In this document: in pieces, positions 19,668 through 30,881 of the stretch | How the letters are laid out: every line of letters begins with the position of its first letter | Position numbering within the stretch: position 1 is the first letter of the stretch | Notes under the pieces: generated by a model | The model's database searches: none | The model's input: only the letters and a program-made list of their open reading frames with translations | Told to the model about the DNA's origin: nothing | Program-made: the position numbers and the translations under genes | DNA from: Arsenophonus sp052171895 | GTDB taxonomy: Bacteria > Pseudomonadota > Gammaproteobacteria > Enterobacterales > Enterobacteriaceae | NCBI GenBank assembly: GCA_052171895.1 | Contig: JBQMRN010000001.1 | Location: 620,001-684,000, forward strand | Reading direction: 5' to 3' | Length of the DNA stretch: 64,000 nt

Positions 19668-20441
19668 ACGTTTAAAAACTCCAGCAGTTATAGTAGCAAT
19701 TCTATGAGTATTCTGTTTTCAATTAACGTTAGAATGCTTTTTACATTATAGATGGGTGTTATTGGGTTAATAAATGATCAGTAAGTGACTTATTTTCTAG
19801 TTGTATTGTTGTTGGATCTATTTAGTTTAACTGTAGAATTTTTCTAATTAATGAATAACTAGGGAATGAGATGGCCTGCTAGAAGGTAAAGCAATTTTAT
19901 TGAGTATCGTCATCTTTAACTTTGCTACCATTAATAATTTTTATTTTTTAGTACACCAACACAAAAACCTCCTCTATCATAATTTTCAGTATAATAGATA
20001 CCAGGCATCTCTATTATTTCACTACTGACAACAGATGAGGGCCACAATCTGATTCTTTGCAATTTTCTGCAAAGCTTTTAATTGATCATGCTGGTTGCTA
20101 TGTTGATCTCTAGCTTACCGGTTGCCGGTTTGTTGCGTAATAATAGAGAAAATGGTTCTGTACTTTTAACAATCAGAACATTAACGCATATAGCAACTAA
20201 ATCAATGCTAATGATATCATGACGTTTTAAATTCATTCCAGGTGCAGTTTTATTTTGACACCACATCTGTTACTGAAACTAATATTGGCTCACAATATTT
20301 TTCTAGTAAGGCACAAAGTGCGCCTAATCTTCCCATTACTTTCGGAGACTGTGGGTTTCTTTAGCTGCACTTTTAATACGTTCGACCACTATATTATCAG
20401 CATCTTTGCATCTTTATAGCTGAGAAAAATTTTACTGTACG
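19668..20441 (-). pseudogene. purM: Phosphoribosylformylglycinamidine cyclo-ligase, broken
   Basis: Ordered fragments in different frames match PurM (AIR synthetase, fifth step of purine synthesis): LSYKDAK (about 20410), the NIVVERIKSAAKET region, LGALCALLEKY (about 20300-20340), MNLKRHDIISIDLVAICVN (about 20170-20230), PATGKLEINIA (about 20110), GGFCVGVLKN (about 19960) and SLIRKILQLN plus LENKSLTDHLL (about 19770-19850). The match stops near residue 240 of ~345, at IS256 copy 3. It is divergent from upp, as in E. coli. Confidence 0.85.
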
Positions 20442-20674
20442 GTAAGCTTCCAAGGCGATTACATTTTGTAAAATAGATAGAAATAGGAATAATTTTACCA
20501 CAATAAGCAAACATTTATGAGACCCTTATATTGCTTTTCATAATAAAACTTAAAAGCCTGCAAAAATGAATTCCATCCATAGAAAACCTTAATCTATCAC
20601 TGCAACAGGTCTAAAAAAGCGCTATTATCTAATAATTCTTTATTTGTAGATGATTTGTACTGAAGGAGACTAGC

Positions 20675-21311
20675 GTAAAAATCGTTGAGGTAAAACACCC
20701 GTTAGTTAAACATAAATTGGGTTTATTCTGGGATAAAGATATTAGCACTAAACCTTTTATGAATTGGCTTCAGAAGTGGGCAATCTATTAACTTATTAAG
20801 CAAGAGCAAACTTAGAAATAGAGATAATTACAATAAAATGGTGGTGTGATCAGGTAAATATTAAGTAAATTAAAAGAAAATTACCGTCGTGCCAATTTTA
20901 CATACTGGATTGGGAATGATGGATTGGGTGTTGGAAAATATTCCTAGTGCCCGCATAAGTGTTGTTGGTGTATATCGTAATGAAAAAACGTTGGAGCCTA
21001 TTCCGTATTTTCAAAAGCTTGCTTCAAATATTAATGAACGCATGGCATTGGTTGTTGACCAGATGTTGGCAACTGGTGTGGTTCAATGATTGCCACAATT
21101 GATTTACTTAAACAAATAAGTTGTCATGCTATCAAAATATTAGTATTAGTTGCTGTACACGAAGGTATTAAGGTACTATATTAAGGTACTAGAAGTTGCT
21201 CATCTAGATGTTGAACTTTATACTGCATCTATTGATGATTATTTGGATGATCATGGTTATATTGTTCCTGGTTTAGGTGATGCTGGCGATAAGATATTTA
21301 GTACAAAGTAA
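20675..21311 (+). pseudogene. upp: Uracil phosphoribosyltransferase, broken
   Basis: A good Shine-Dalgarno (AAGGAG at 20663-20668) stands 6 bases before KIVEVKHPLVKHKLGL, but the start codon is now GTA. Stops and shifts follow, then a long readable piece (20889-21089) with LGMMDWVLENIPSARISVV and PYFQKLASNINERMALVV, and the C-terminus VPGLGDAGDKIFSTK at 21262-21311. The catalytic loop region (MLATGGS in the family) is damaged to MLATGVVQ. Uracil salvage to UMP by this gene is lost; uraA, next in E. coli, is absent. Confidence 0.93.
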
Positions 21312-21361
21312 CATTTATTCTTTATGTTATTCTCTCATTGAGAGCCAATAAGATTGGAGAG

Positions 21362-22691
21362 AGTTATTAGCAAATCTGGTATATGGCGGTCACTGGCGCT
21401 GCTGGCTACGTTCCACTCTAATGCTTCGTGAACCTGTTCTCCATCCTTAAATTGGATTTTGTTTACCACCATGGAGGTAAACAGGTTAAATCTCCTTAGC
21501 TGATTCTAGCTTTTCTTGAGCAAATACGAGTAGCTTAAATAGTATTGAAAGGGTTGTTTTTTCTCGAACTACAGTTTCGCGCGTTGGTTTTCGTAATCTT
21601 ACTGTTGCAAAAGCTGATTTAATTGGATTCCTCGTTCTTATTGATGCCAAGTGTTCTGGCGGTGGGAAACTCGTGAATGCTAGCAGTTCTTTTCGTTCTT
21701 TCTCCAGTTTCTTCATCCTCAAGTTTCTTTATCGCTACAGGCAGGATACTTGCTGAAAATTTTGCTAACAAAACATCAATGGCATTATTAGCAGTATAGC
21801 ACCGTTCTCTGCCACGGCCTCCTGCGGCTCAGGCTTAATTTTGGTTGCATGCCTTTTGGGCATTGAAGGCAGTACATTACCTATTTTGTATACAACAGCG
21901 TTGGTGCTGCATATCAGGGAATATCTTTACTATTGCATTTTAAAAACTAAGCCACTTTCTTCCCCGTAGCAAGAAAGTGGGAAGATATGGTTAAGGTCCA
22001 CGTGCTCGCAGTGGATTGAGAAGTTCTGGCAAGTTTGCTTCTAACTCTCGATAAGCATATCTTAGATCGCAACGACATCCTTAGGTCCATGCTCAGTAAT
22101 GCAGATAATGACCAGTATAAAAAGGATCATATTGCCTGAGATAACTCTGTATATGCCATTTGTGCAGAAATAAGCATAGCGCGTATCGATTAAATCACGC
22201 AGGCATCATTGCCTTGCGTTTTTCAAGCCATTGCTATTTCAATCTGCTGATGGTACTGCCAAAAAAAGACCATGTGCTTTTTAATCAAGAAGCTGCCCCT
22301 CCACACAGAGCTTCGTGAAAATCACTACCGAAAATATTTCGCAGGTACAGCCATGGTAGTAACTCTTCGTCGCTTTTTTTATGATTCAGATAAGGTGGAG
22401 CAATGAGCTGTTAAAGGATATTTCGTTGTTGTTGTGGATCCATTGACCTTAAGTACTTTAATCTCAATATCATCAATATCCGTCGTCTGTATAGTTTGCT
22501 GTGGTAAATAACCGTTAAGAATAAGTTCATGCAAGAGATTAGAGGTAATATCTGGTTTTGTGTCTACCTGTAGGATAGACTTTTTCATGGTATATCATCA
22601 TCTATAATCTTGAAATAATTCATAAAATTAATTAAAAAGATTCCACCATCTTCGAAATCTAATACAGAAGATATAAGTAAAACTCTAATAA
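21362..22691 (-). mobile_element. Decayed IS256-family copy 4
   Basis: Begins GAGTTATTAGCAAATCTGG, 50 bp after the upp stop, and runs to about 22691. The N-terminal piece (22379-22588) reads MKKSILQVDTKPDITSNLL then QQTIQTTDIDDIEIKV, showing an internal deletion. The C-terminal piece has IRTRNPIKSAFATVRLR (about 21590-21650). Confidence 0.85.
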
Positions 22692-22753
22692 AAAAGAACT
22701 TAAATAAAAAGATAAAAGTGCTTTTTAAGCAGTATTATAAGAGTTACATGTAA

Positions 22754-23050
22754 CTAATTCATACCATATTTTTTCAATTTTTTACGTAGAGTTCCACGGT
22801 TGATACTTAGCATTAATGCAGCACGGGTCTGATTTCCACGAGTATATTGCATTACCATATCTAATAATGGTTTTTCCACCTCAGTCAATACTAATTCATA
22901 TAACTCATTAACATCCTGGTTATTAAGTTGGGCAAAATAGTTTTTCAGTGCTTGTTTAACTGAATCACGTAATGGCTTTTGAGTTATTTGATCTTGTGAA
23001 TTTACAGTATCAACGGTTAGTACGTCAAAATTTCCGCGTTGTTCGAACAT
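22754..23050 (-). CDS. fis: DNA-binding protein Fis
   Basis: 98 aa, full length, from the ATG at 23048-23050 (MFEQRGNFDVLTV). An upstream in-frame start is rejected because that sequence is dusB remnant. The C-terminal helix-turn-helix NQTRAALMLSINRGTLRKKL (about 73-92) is essentially unchanged. Fis bends DNA, activates rRNA and tRNA promoters and shapes the nucleoid. It is normally the second gene of dusB-fis; dusB upstream is dead, yet fis is intact, so it must keep transcription through or near the dusB relic. Confidence 0.95.
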   Translation of the reverse strand: MFEQRGNFDVLTVDTVNSQDQITQKPLRDSVKQALKNYFAQLNNQDVNELYELVLTEVEKPLLDMVMQYTRGNQTRAALMLSINRGTLRKKLKKYGMN

Positions 23051-24075
23051 AATTCTGTCAGCTCTTTTCTTTGATTTACGCAAAATTTTTCGAATAAGCG
23101 CCTCCAACACACTTCCAGTTGTTCGCTGGGATCCTCTATAGTGTTGAATATGCGCCGAAACTGGTCTCATCAGGGTGCATGTTCTCTTAAGTACCAAGAG
23201 AGCGTACTTGCGTACGCTGCCCTCGGGTTCCTTTGCGTGAACCGGTAAAAATCGTGCAGCTTTTTAACATGAACATGCGTTTGCATAAGCACTGCACATC
23301 ACAATAGGCATAGGTAGCAGTAACTTACCTGTTTCCAGGTAATAGTGAATTTCCTAAAACATCCAGGACTTCCATGAGCAACTCTAGGAATCATTAAGGC
23401 CTAATGCCTAGTATAGTCAAGCACTGCTATGCTTTTAAGCGGGTAACTAATATCGCCATTAGTGATAAATAGAAATAGCAACATTTGATTAGCTGCTTAA
23501 ATGCAGTCATATTTACCTAAACCCTTAAATAAGCAGAAACGAATTCTAGCATGAATAGTTACATCTTGAATACCACAACGTTTGAGTAGTTAAGGTATTT
23601 TTATACAGCTCTGTTCTTCAGGTAACCAATCAGTACGAATCTTTAATGTAACAGGAACATCAACTACATTCACAACACAGCTAATAGAATTAGCTAAATC
23701 AGCTCTTGATAGTGCAATAATGCTGAATCTGCTAACTTAGAGTTCGTTTTTTTGCAGGACACACCCAATATTGATATCGATGATCTGAGTACAAGATGCA
23801 GTTGCAACATTAATTTATGCAGCTGGTGCCATTTTATCGGGATCAGCACCTGGAATATTTGCACAGAACAATTGCTTAATTCATCAGAATGGATCATTAT
23901 TCTGAATCTAGATTTGTCTGTTTTCTAAACCTGAGGATTGGAAAATAGCATTTCTCTGACATTTTTAATCAGCACCCATTGAGTAACATAGTGACCGAAA
24001 TACCCTATTGTGGTGGTACACACTCAATGGTGCTACAATAAGGCAATTTTTATTTAAAATTGAGCACAATATACA
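23051..24075 (-). pseudogene. dusB: tRNA-dihydrouridine synthase B, broken
   Basis: Eroded but collinear along its length: FRSLCYSMGAD (about 23975), a DPDKMAPAA-like stretch and IIDINIGC-like stretch (about 23770-23870), KLADSALLHYQ (about 23705), VVDVPVTLKIRTDWLPEE (about 23610-23665), ISNGDISYPLKSIAVLDYT (about 23410-23470), AHGSPGCF (about 23370), LSWYLREHAP (about 23170-23200) and FRRIFNTIEDPSEQLE (about 23100-23150). Many frameshifts and stops. DusB reduces U to dihydrouridine in the tRNA D-loop. Directly upstream of fis, as in E. coli. Confidence 0.9.
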
Positions 24076-24733
24076 TAGGCGATAAAAGAATAGCATTCTC
24101 TGACTATAAAAGCATATATATTACGCATTTTTACGAGATATAAAAGAAGAAACTTTGAGCAATCTTGTATTTCTTTAAAAGATTTTATATTAAAATTTAA
24201 TTATAAATTATATTCATAAAAATTAATATAATAAATTTCTGATTTGTTTTAAAATTTTGTGATTCTTTATTGTAAGTTCTTTGTTAGGCTAGATGATTAT
24301 ATCTATGTTGATTGTATAAAAATTAATCTTGATAATTATTTTTATAAGGATGAACTCGTTATCGATGATCGGCTCAAGGAAACGGCTAAGATACTCTACA
24401 TTAAACTCTTCAAGAATCTTATCGCTCACATGAGCTTATCGATATCAGGTGATTAAGACTTAGATTTGTTCTTTCCTTTTATCTTTTGCTCTCTTCCGCG
24501 TTTTCTAGCTTTCCTATGTGGATATAACGTTTTTCTTTTAATGGATTCATGGAAAAATATTTCGTCGACTATAACAATACTAATTAGTGCAATTTATGTT
24601 TGACTGTCGCTGTTGAAGCAAGGAAGTAGTGACGCCATCTAAAGGCTATTTTCAAATTAATGCTTATTTGTTTTGCTTGACTCACTTGCTGACTCCCGTA
24701 AAGTTAAGCTATTCAACATACATCGTAGATAAT
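24076..24733. other. Intergenic/eroded region, nothing recognised
   Basis: Very AT-rich, upstream of the dusB remnant where prmA lies in E. coli. A 65-codon open frame at 24259-24456 (plus) contains ELVIDDRLKETAKILYIKLF but has no recognisable relative or clear ribosome site. I see no RNA gene or terminator I would defend. Confidence 0.3.
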
Positions 24734-26135
24734 TAGATTTATGCTTATTTTTTAGTGTATGGAGTTTTGAAGATGCTGGCGTATACTGCTGATTAATTTT
24801 GTATATAATATTAACAAATAGAGAGATGATATGCCATAAAACAGTCTACCAAATAGGTATGTGCGAAACTAAATATTACCTATAATTCTTTGCATGAACT
24901 CATCCGTAATGGTGCCAGAGCAGCTTTGATAGCCAGCACCGTTGAGGCTAAGCTCGAAGCCATGCTGCGCATGCTGTGAACGCCGTCTTTTCAACAACGG
25001 GGCGGCATGCGGTTGTTAGTAATGATTATTTGCCACAGAAAACTATACAAATTATTATTGCTGATGTTGAGATTAAAGTGGCTAAGGCCATGGATCTCAT
25101 AGCAGCAACGAAATATGCTTCAATAGCTCATTGCTCCCGCCTTATTTAAAGCGTACAAAAACATCGAAGAGTTGCTACCATAGTTGTAACTGTAAGGAAT
25201 TTCCACCGGTAATTTTTACGAAGCTATGAATGCTTCTTTGTGAAAAAGCACATTGGGTATTTTTCTGCTAGAGTAGCATCAGCAGACTGAAATAAAAATG
25301 GCTTTAAGATTAGAGGCAATGGTGCTTCATGATTTAAGTGATACGCGCTAGGTTTATTTCTTTGCTGATGGTATATACAGTCCTGTCAGGCAAGATGATC
25401 GCCTTTTCCTGTTACTCATTATTGGCGTCACTGAGGATAGAGGTAAGTGGTAGTTGCGGTCAAAGATGGTTATTTATAGTTAGAAGCAAAGTGGGACGAA
25501 CTTCTCAATGGCCTACACAAGCACCTTGGCTTAACCGTGTCTTCCAAGATTGCTACGGGGGATGTGTGCCTTTGTTTTTTGGAATGCAAATGCAATAGAA
25601 AAGATATTTCCTGACACGTAGCACCAATGGTGTTGGGTAGACAAAATAGCTAATGTGCTAGTTTTACTCCTCAAAGGCATAGAACTGAAAGTTAAGGTTG
25701 AGCTGCTTGGAAGGTTTATGCCTAAAAGAGACTCGTGATACCGTATAAAGCTCTTGATGTTTTGTTTGGAAGGTTTTAGCGGTATTCTGCTGAAACGATG
25801 AAGAAGCTGGAGAAAGATTGAGAAGAATTTCTGGCATTCTATGAGTTCCCCTCAGCGTACTTGGCGTCAATTAAGAATAACGAATCCGATTGAAATCGGT
25901 TTTTGCGACACTGAGGCTACGAGAAGCTAACGCGCAAAGAACTCTGGTTTAAGAAAAATCATTGAATGCTATTTAAGTTGTTAGACTTTTGCTAAAAAAA
26001 GCTGGAAGCAGCTAAGGGATTTTACCTGATGATCATGCTTGTAAACAACCTTTAATTTAAGGATGAAGAACAGATTTACAAAGCATCAAAGTGGAACGTA
26101 GCCTGACCATCATACACTAGATTTGCTAATAACTC
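24734..26135 (+). mobile_element. Decayed IS256-family copy 5
   Basis: Full-length relic (~1.40 kb) from AGATTTATGCTTATTT to GATTTGCTAATAACTC. Its readable core (25338-25598) contains the NRVFQDCYGG and FFGMQMQ-type sequence from a shifted frame. Followed directly by a 0.6-kb repeat shared with 57.8-58.4 kb. Confidence 0.83.
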
Positions 26136-26139
26136 AGAT

Positions 26140-26760
26140 ATATCTGAGTAAATTACCCTCTTGGTAGGGAGTATCGCGCCCCTGCTATAGAAATGGAAAT
26201 CATCATTCTATCAGGATTCGTCAGGTCTATCTGGCCAGTTATCTTTTTGTTTGTCCAATGGGGCGAAATGAGAGGGGTTATATATAGTTCCCTATAGGTG
26301 ATGAATTCGTCGGCAAGCATATTTTCAGTTATTGTCCCCTAAATCTAGTTCTATTAAAGCATCATTAGCTTGGTTTTTAGCGTTTTTAAAAAACTTACCA
26401 TAATCGGATTAAAGGTGGATAATATTTGCGTATCGATAAAAAATTAAGGACTGAGTTTGATTGCATTGCTGTATAGCCTCTTTTGGAGAACCATGAAAAT
26501 TCAGTCTGTCTTTCATCATTAATTTCGGAATGGAGATCAGAAAGCACTTCGAATAAACAGACCATGTAACACGCAAAGTCGCATGTTATCTTCCTGATTT
26601 ACCAGGTTACCATTTTATGTGATTTATTCCGAGCCATCTGGAAGCATTTCTGAAAAATTAGTATATCACAGAATATAAAATAGTACTTAGATCATGATCA
26701 TATAGCTACCTTTCCTAAGGAAAGCTGCATAGGTCACCCATAGTGTACTACTTTCAATAA
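26140..26760. repeat. 0.6-kb repeat, unclassified (copy A)
   Basis: Closely resembles 57775-58375: shared blocks include TATAGTTCCCTATAGGT, GATAATATTTGCGT, CTTCCTGAT/TTTCCTGAT with ACCAG, and AATATAAAATAGTACT. The shared stretch has an IS-like character and, in its second copy, adjoins the IS91-like relic. No intact frame on either strand and no family I can name. Confidence 0.6.
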
Positions 26761-26971
26761 AGTTTAATCAAGTATGCTAAAAAAAGGGACAGGAAAACGC
26801 TGGCGCTATTTGCACATATATGATGAAACACTCCATTATAATCTTGAACTTGGGGTTTTTACGCCATGGGAAGCATTACCTAAAAAGATCAATATACTAT
26901 TTTATGAAGGTTTAGATATGCTGGTGTTGTACCCTCAAAATATAATCTGGCTAAATATGCTGACTTGCTAG
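26761..26971 (+). other. Short open frame of unknown origin
   Basis: A 65-codon frame (26774-26971) with KRWRYLHIYDETLHYNLELG and VFTPWEALPKKINILFYEGL. It reads like a real protein fragment rather than random AT-rich sequence but I do not recognise it. It lies between the 0.6-kb repeat and IS256 copy 6 and is probably the stub of a lost gene. Confidence 0.3.
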
Positions 26972-27903
26972 TCGCCAAAGTCAATTCAATTGGATTCGTA
27001 GTTCTTATTGACTGGCTGAGTGCGCTGACGAGAAAGTCAAAGAATGCCAGCAGTTCTTTTCAATATTTCTCCAGCTTCTTCATTATTGATGAAGAGTGAT
27101 GAAAACCTTGCCAACAAAACATCAAGGGTATTATTAGCGGCATTATTACGGATCTCTGGTAGCCAGAAATCTTCCGTAGCTCGTTCTTAATTTTCGATTG
27201 TATGCTTTTGGGTAGTGAAGGGAGCACATTAGCTGTTTTGTATATCTAACAGCGTTGGTGCTGCGTTTCCGGGAATATCTTTGTTATTGCATTCCAAAAA
27301 TCAAGGGCACACCATTCCCAGTAGCAAGCTTTGAAGATACGCTTGTTAAGTCGCGAGCTGGCAGGGCATTAAGAAGTTTGGCTAAGTTATGGCTTTTAAC
27401 TCTCGATAAGGATCTTTGACAGCAATTAGATCATTAATGTCCATGCTCAGTGACGCCAATAAGAACCACCAGGCAAAGGGGATCATCTTGCCTGATAGGA
27501 CTATATTTGAAGCAAATTTTGTTGCCGATATGATCCTTGTAACCACAGGACCAGGGAGTTTAATCTCAACATCGCTAATATCTATCTCTATAGTTCGCTT
27601 TGGTGAATAAGCATTATGGACCACAGCATAACACGCCAGTCAATAAGGCCGCAGTTCACATGTGTCGAAGTATGGCTTCGAGTTCAGCTTCAACAAACGG
27701 CGGTGGCTATTAGCTGCTCCCTAGCATTATTACGGATCAATTCATGCAAGTGGATCACCGGTAATATCTGGTTTCGTGAATATTTGTAAGGTAGATTTTT
27801 CATGGAAGATCATCTCTATGTTATTGAAATTATTGCTGAAATCAATCAGAAGGATAGGCTACCATCTCCGAAATCTCCCATACACGAGAAATGAGCATAA
27901 CTC
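26972..27903 (-). mobile_element. Decayed IS256-family copy 6 (internally deleted)
   Basis: Lacks the 3' terminal part; begins within the transposase C-terminal coding region (TTCAATTGGATTCGTAG) and runs to the 5' end GAAATGAGCATAACTC. Several hundred bases of the N-terminal half are deleted around 27505. Only short frames remain (ISDVEIKLPGPVV). Confidence 0.8.
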
Positions 27904-28506
27904 TAGAGTTAATTATGACTCCATTGATAAAAAACTTATCACTAATAAAATTATCTACAAAATAACTTAACAATACAGCATTATATTTTAAAATATCAAT
28001 TTTTTATTTTTACAAGCATCTTATAGTTCAAACTATACTTAAATTATTTTTATGTAAATAAAATAAAATTAATATTTTCTAGTTAATTATTTAATAAGAA
28101 AATTATATATTAATGTTAATATTTATTATTGCTATAAGTTGATAAATTATGAAATAACATATTATTATTTTAATTTCGTTTTTAAACGAAATATTTGCTT
28201 AGTAATACTTATTAATAACTATATTAAAATTAATCAACTTAATTGCTAAATATGAATTCTTTAGTCTATGTAAACATGATTGAATTGAAATAGTAGAGAT
28301 AGGATGCTTTTATTTTGCTACAAAATAAAAGAACATTTATAGTATGTGCTTAAGATTAATATCAAAAATTCCGTATCAATATATATTATTGTTAATATTA
28401 ACTTTCTAAACTAAACAACTTAATATGCTATATTAGAACTTTAAATATAAGCTAGCCTTATGAGGATTTATATTTTAGCTGCAATAATACTTAGAGGATT
28501 ATACGA
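27904..28506. other. AT-rich region upstream of crp relic
   Basis: Extremely A/T-rich 600 bases with homopolymer runs. It should contain the former crp promoter region, but I could not assign -35/-10 elements or a CRP site. No gene recognised. Confidence 0.3.
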
Positions 28507-29140
28507 ATGGTTTTCTGGAAACCACCTACAGACCAGACTCTTGAATGGTTTTTATCACACTGCCATACTCACAAATATCCATCCAAAACCACTCTTATTC
28601 ATCAGGGTGAAAGAGCAGAAACACTTTATTATATTGTAAAAGGTTCTGTTGCTGTTTTAATAAAAGATGAAGAAGGAAAAGAGATGATTCTTTCCTATCT
28701 GAATCAGGGGGATTTTATTGGTGAGGTTGGATTATTTGAAGAAGGGCAATAACGAACAGCTTGGGTTAGAGCTAAAAGCGCCTGTGAAGTTGCTGAAATC
28801 TCTTATAAAAAATTTCGTTTATTAATATAGATGAATTCAGATATCTTGATGCGGTTATCAGCACAAATTGCTAAACGCTTACAAACAACCTCTGAAAAAA
28901 TCGGTAATCTAGCTTTTTTAGATGTTACAGGCCATATTGCGCAAACATTATTAAATTTAGCAAAACAACCTGACGCGATGGACGCATCCAGATGGGATGC
29001 AAATTAAAATAACTCGTCAAGAAATAGGTCAAATAGTAGGATGCTCACGCGAAACGGTTGGACGTATCCTAAAAATGCTAGAAGATCAAGATCTAATTTC
29101 TGCTCACGGTAAAACTATTGTTGTTTACGGTACACGTTAA
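28507..29140 (+). pseudogene. crp: cAMP receptor protein, three inactivating lesions
   Basis: Very similar to E. coli CRP throughout (TLEWFLSHCHTHKYPSK, LIKDEEGKEMILSYLNQGDF, cAMP-binding region GEVGLFEEGQ, helix-turn-helix CSRETVGRILKMLE). In-frame stops at 28750-28752 (codon 82) and 28828-28830, and one extra base near 28980 in DAM-HPDG shift the frame. Total length is 634 bases, one more than the 633 of an intact gene. The protein sequence is so little eroded that inactivation looks recent compared with murP or dusB. Confidence 0.96.
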
Positions 29141-29149
29141 TATTCTATA

Positions 29150-29548
29150 AACCAATACCTACTTATCACATTCCGGAAGATAGTCTGTTTTTTTTGAATA
29201 ATTCAGGTTTAACTTTAAACCAATTTTTTATAGACCACAATGAAGTTTTACTATCCAATACTGATTGGGGTAATTCCTGATTGTACAGGCAAACATATTG
29301 ATGCGGAGTGATCTCAAGCTCTTGAGAAGAATTGAAATGATGGTTTTCAGCCAATCTTCTTATATCGCGATTAAATCGCTCGACCATACCATTCGTTTGA
29401 GGATGTATCGGCTGGCTAAGTCTGTCGGTGTTCTATACCAAGCTTTGTACATAAATGCTCGAATTCATATTTTCGGTGCTTGAATGTTTTTGCAGACCAA
29501 AAAGGCAGTCTTTAAATTCTTTGCCATTGTCTGTAAGTTACCAGATGG
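29150..29548 (-). mobile_element. IS481-family fragment (copy b)
   Basis: C-terminal transposase part in one frame (29166-29387): MVERFNRDIRRLAENHHFNS and LYNQELPQSVLDSKT, typical of IS481. Truncated at 29549 by IS256 copy 7. This is the best preserved IS481 stretch in the window. Confidence 0.85.
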
Positions 29549-30873
29549 AAAGTTATCCTGATTTCTGGTGTACAGTGTTTTTGGAGATGGTGGTGTATCC
29601 TGCTGATTGATTTTCTGATAGCTACCGGTGTTGAAGCTGAGCTTGAAGCCATGCTGCGATAAAGATGGTAAGCACCGGCTTTGCCGACGAACGTTTATCC
29701 CACCTCTCCGTCGGCAATAACGGTTATTTGCTACAGCAAACCATAAAGACTGGTATTGAAAATATTGAAATAAAGTGTCTAATGTCAAGGATCGCAGGAG
29801 CAACAGAATATGCTTCAATAGCTTTTTGCTAGCACTTTATCTGAAGCGTCCCAAAATCGTCAAAGAGTTCCTGCCATGGATTTGTATTTGTACGAGCCAT
29901 CTCCAGCAGCAGTAAATTTTACTAACCTGTGTGGCCCTTCTTGGTGAAAAAGCAGATACTCTCTTTGGAGTACCATCAGTAGATTGAAATAACAACGGCT
30001 TAAATCATAGAGGCAATGCTGCCTGCTTGATTTAAATCATACGCGCTATCTTTATTTCTTGGCCGATGCTATATATACTTTCTTTCAGACAAGATGAGAT
30101 AGCCTTTCCTGTTGGTCATTATCAGCGTCACTCAGCGTAGACATAGGAGCTAGTCACGCTCGAAGGTGGTTATGAAAAGTCAGAAGGGAAACTGGGAAAA
30201 ACTTCTCAATGTAATGCGATTTCAGAGCTTAACTGTATCTTCCAGGCTTACTACTGGGGAAGAAACGGGGACGAACAGAACAGCGCCTCCCTTGTGGTAC
30301 CATTGGTTTTTGGAATCTAATGGTAAAAATATTCCAGCATACCCTGCACTAACGCTGGTGGTTGGTACACAAAATAGCTAATGTGTTGGCTTCTCTCTAA
30401 AATAGAGATAGCTAAAAGTTAAGGCTGAGCTTGAGCTACGGGAGGTCTAGCTAGCAAGAGAGCCGCGATGCCACGCTATAAAACCTTGGATCTTTTCTTT
30501 GCAAGGTTTTCACCGAAGTATCCTGCAGCGATGAAAAAGCTGAAGAAAGATCAGGAAGAACTGCTTCCATTCTACAACTCTCAGCCAGAACACTGAGCAT
30601 CAATAAGAGCGACGAAGCTGATTGAATCAGCTTTTATGCTACAGTGAGGCTACACGAAGCCGACGCGCGAATAACTGTGGTTCGAAAAACAATCCTTTCA
30701 ATGGTATTTAAGCTGCTCCCCCTCTAGTAAGAAAAGCTGTGGAACTGGCTAAGTGGATTTGATCTGCTGACCTTAGTTATAAACAACGTCTAATTTAAGG
30801 ATGAAAAATAGATTCACGAAGCATCAGAGTGAGCGTAACCTAAACCGATATACACAAGATTTGCTAATAACTC
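29549..30873 (+). mobile_element. Decayed IS256-family copy 7
   Basis: Full-length relic inserted into IS481 copy b. Starts AAAGTTATCCTGATTTC and ends GATTTGCTAATAACTCG. The stretch 29945-30150 is almost identical to the inverted half of copy 8 (30905-31145) and shares odd features with it, unlike other copies. Confidence 0.85.
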
Positions 30874-30881
30874 GTTTTTTT

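Noticed and set aside
24259..24456. 65-codon frame upstream of dusB relic
   Set aside because: AT-rich, no clear Shine-Dalgarno, no recognisable domain; not called as a gene.
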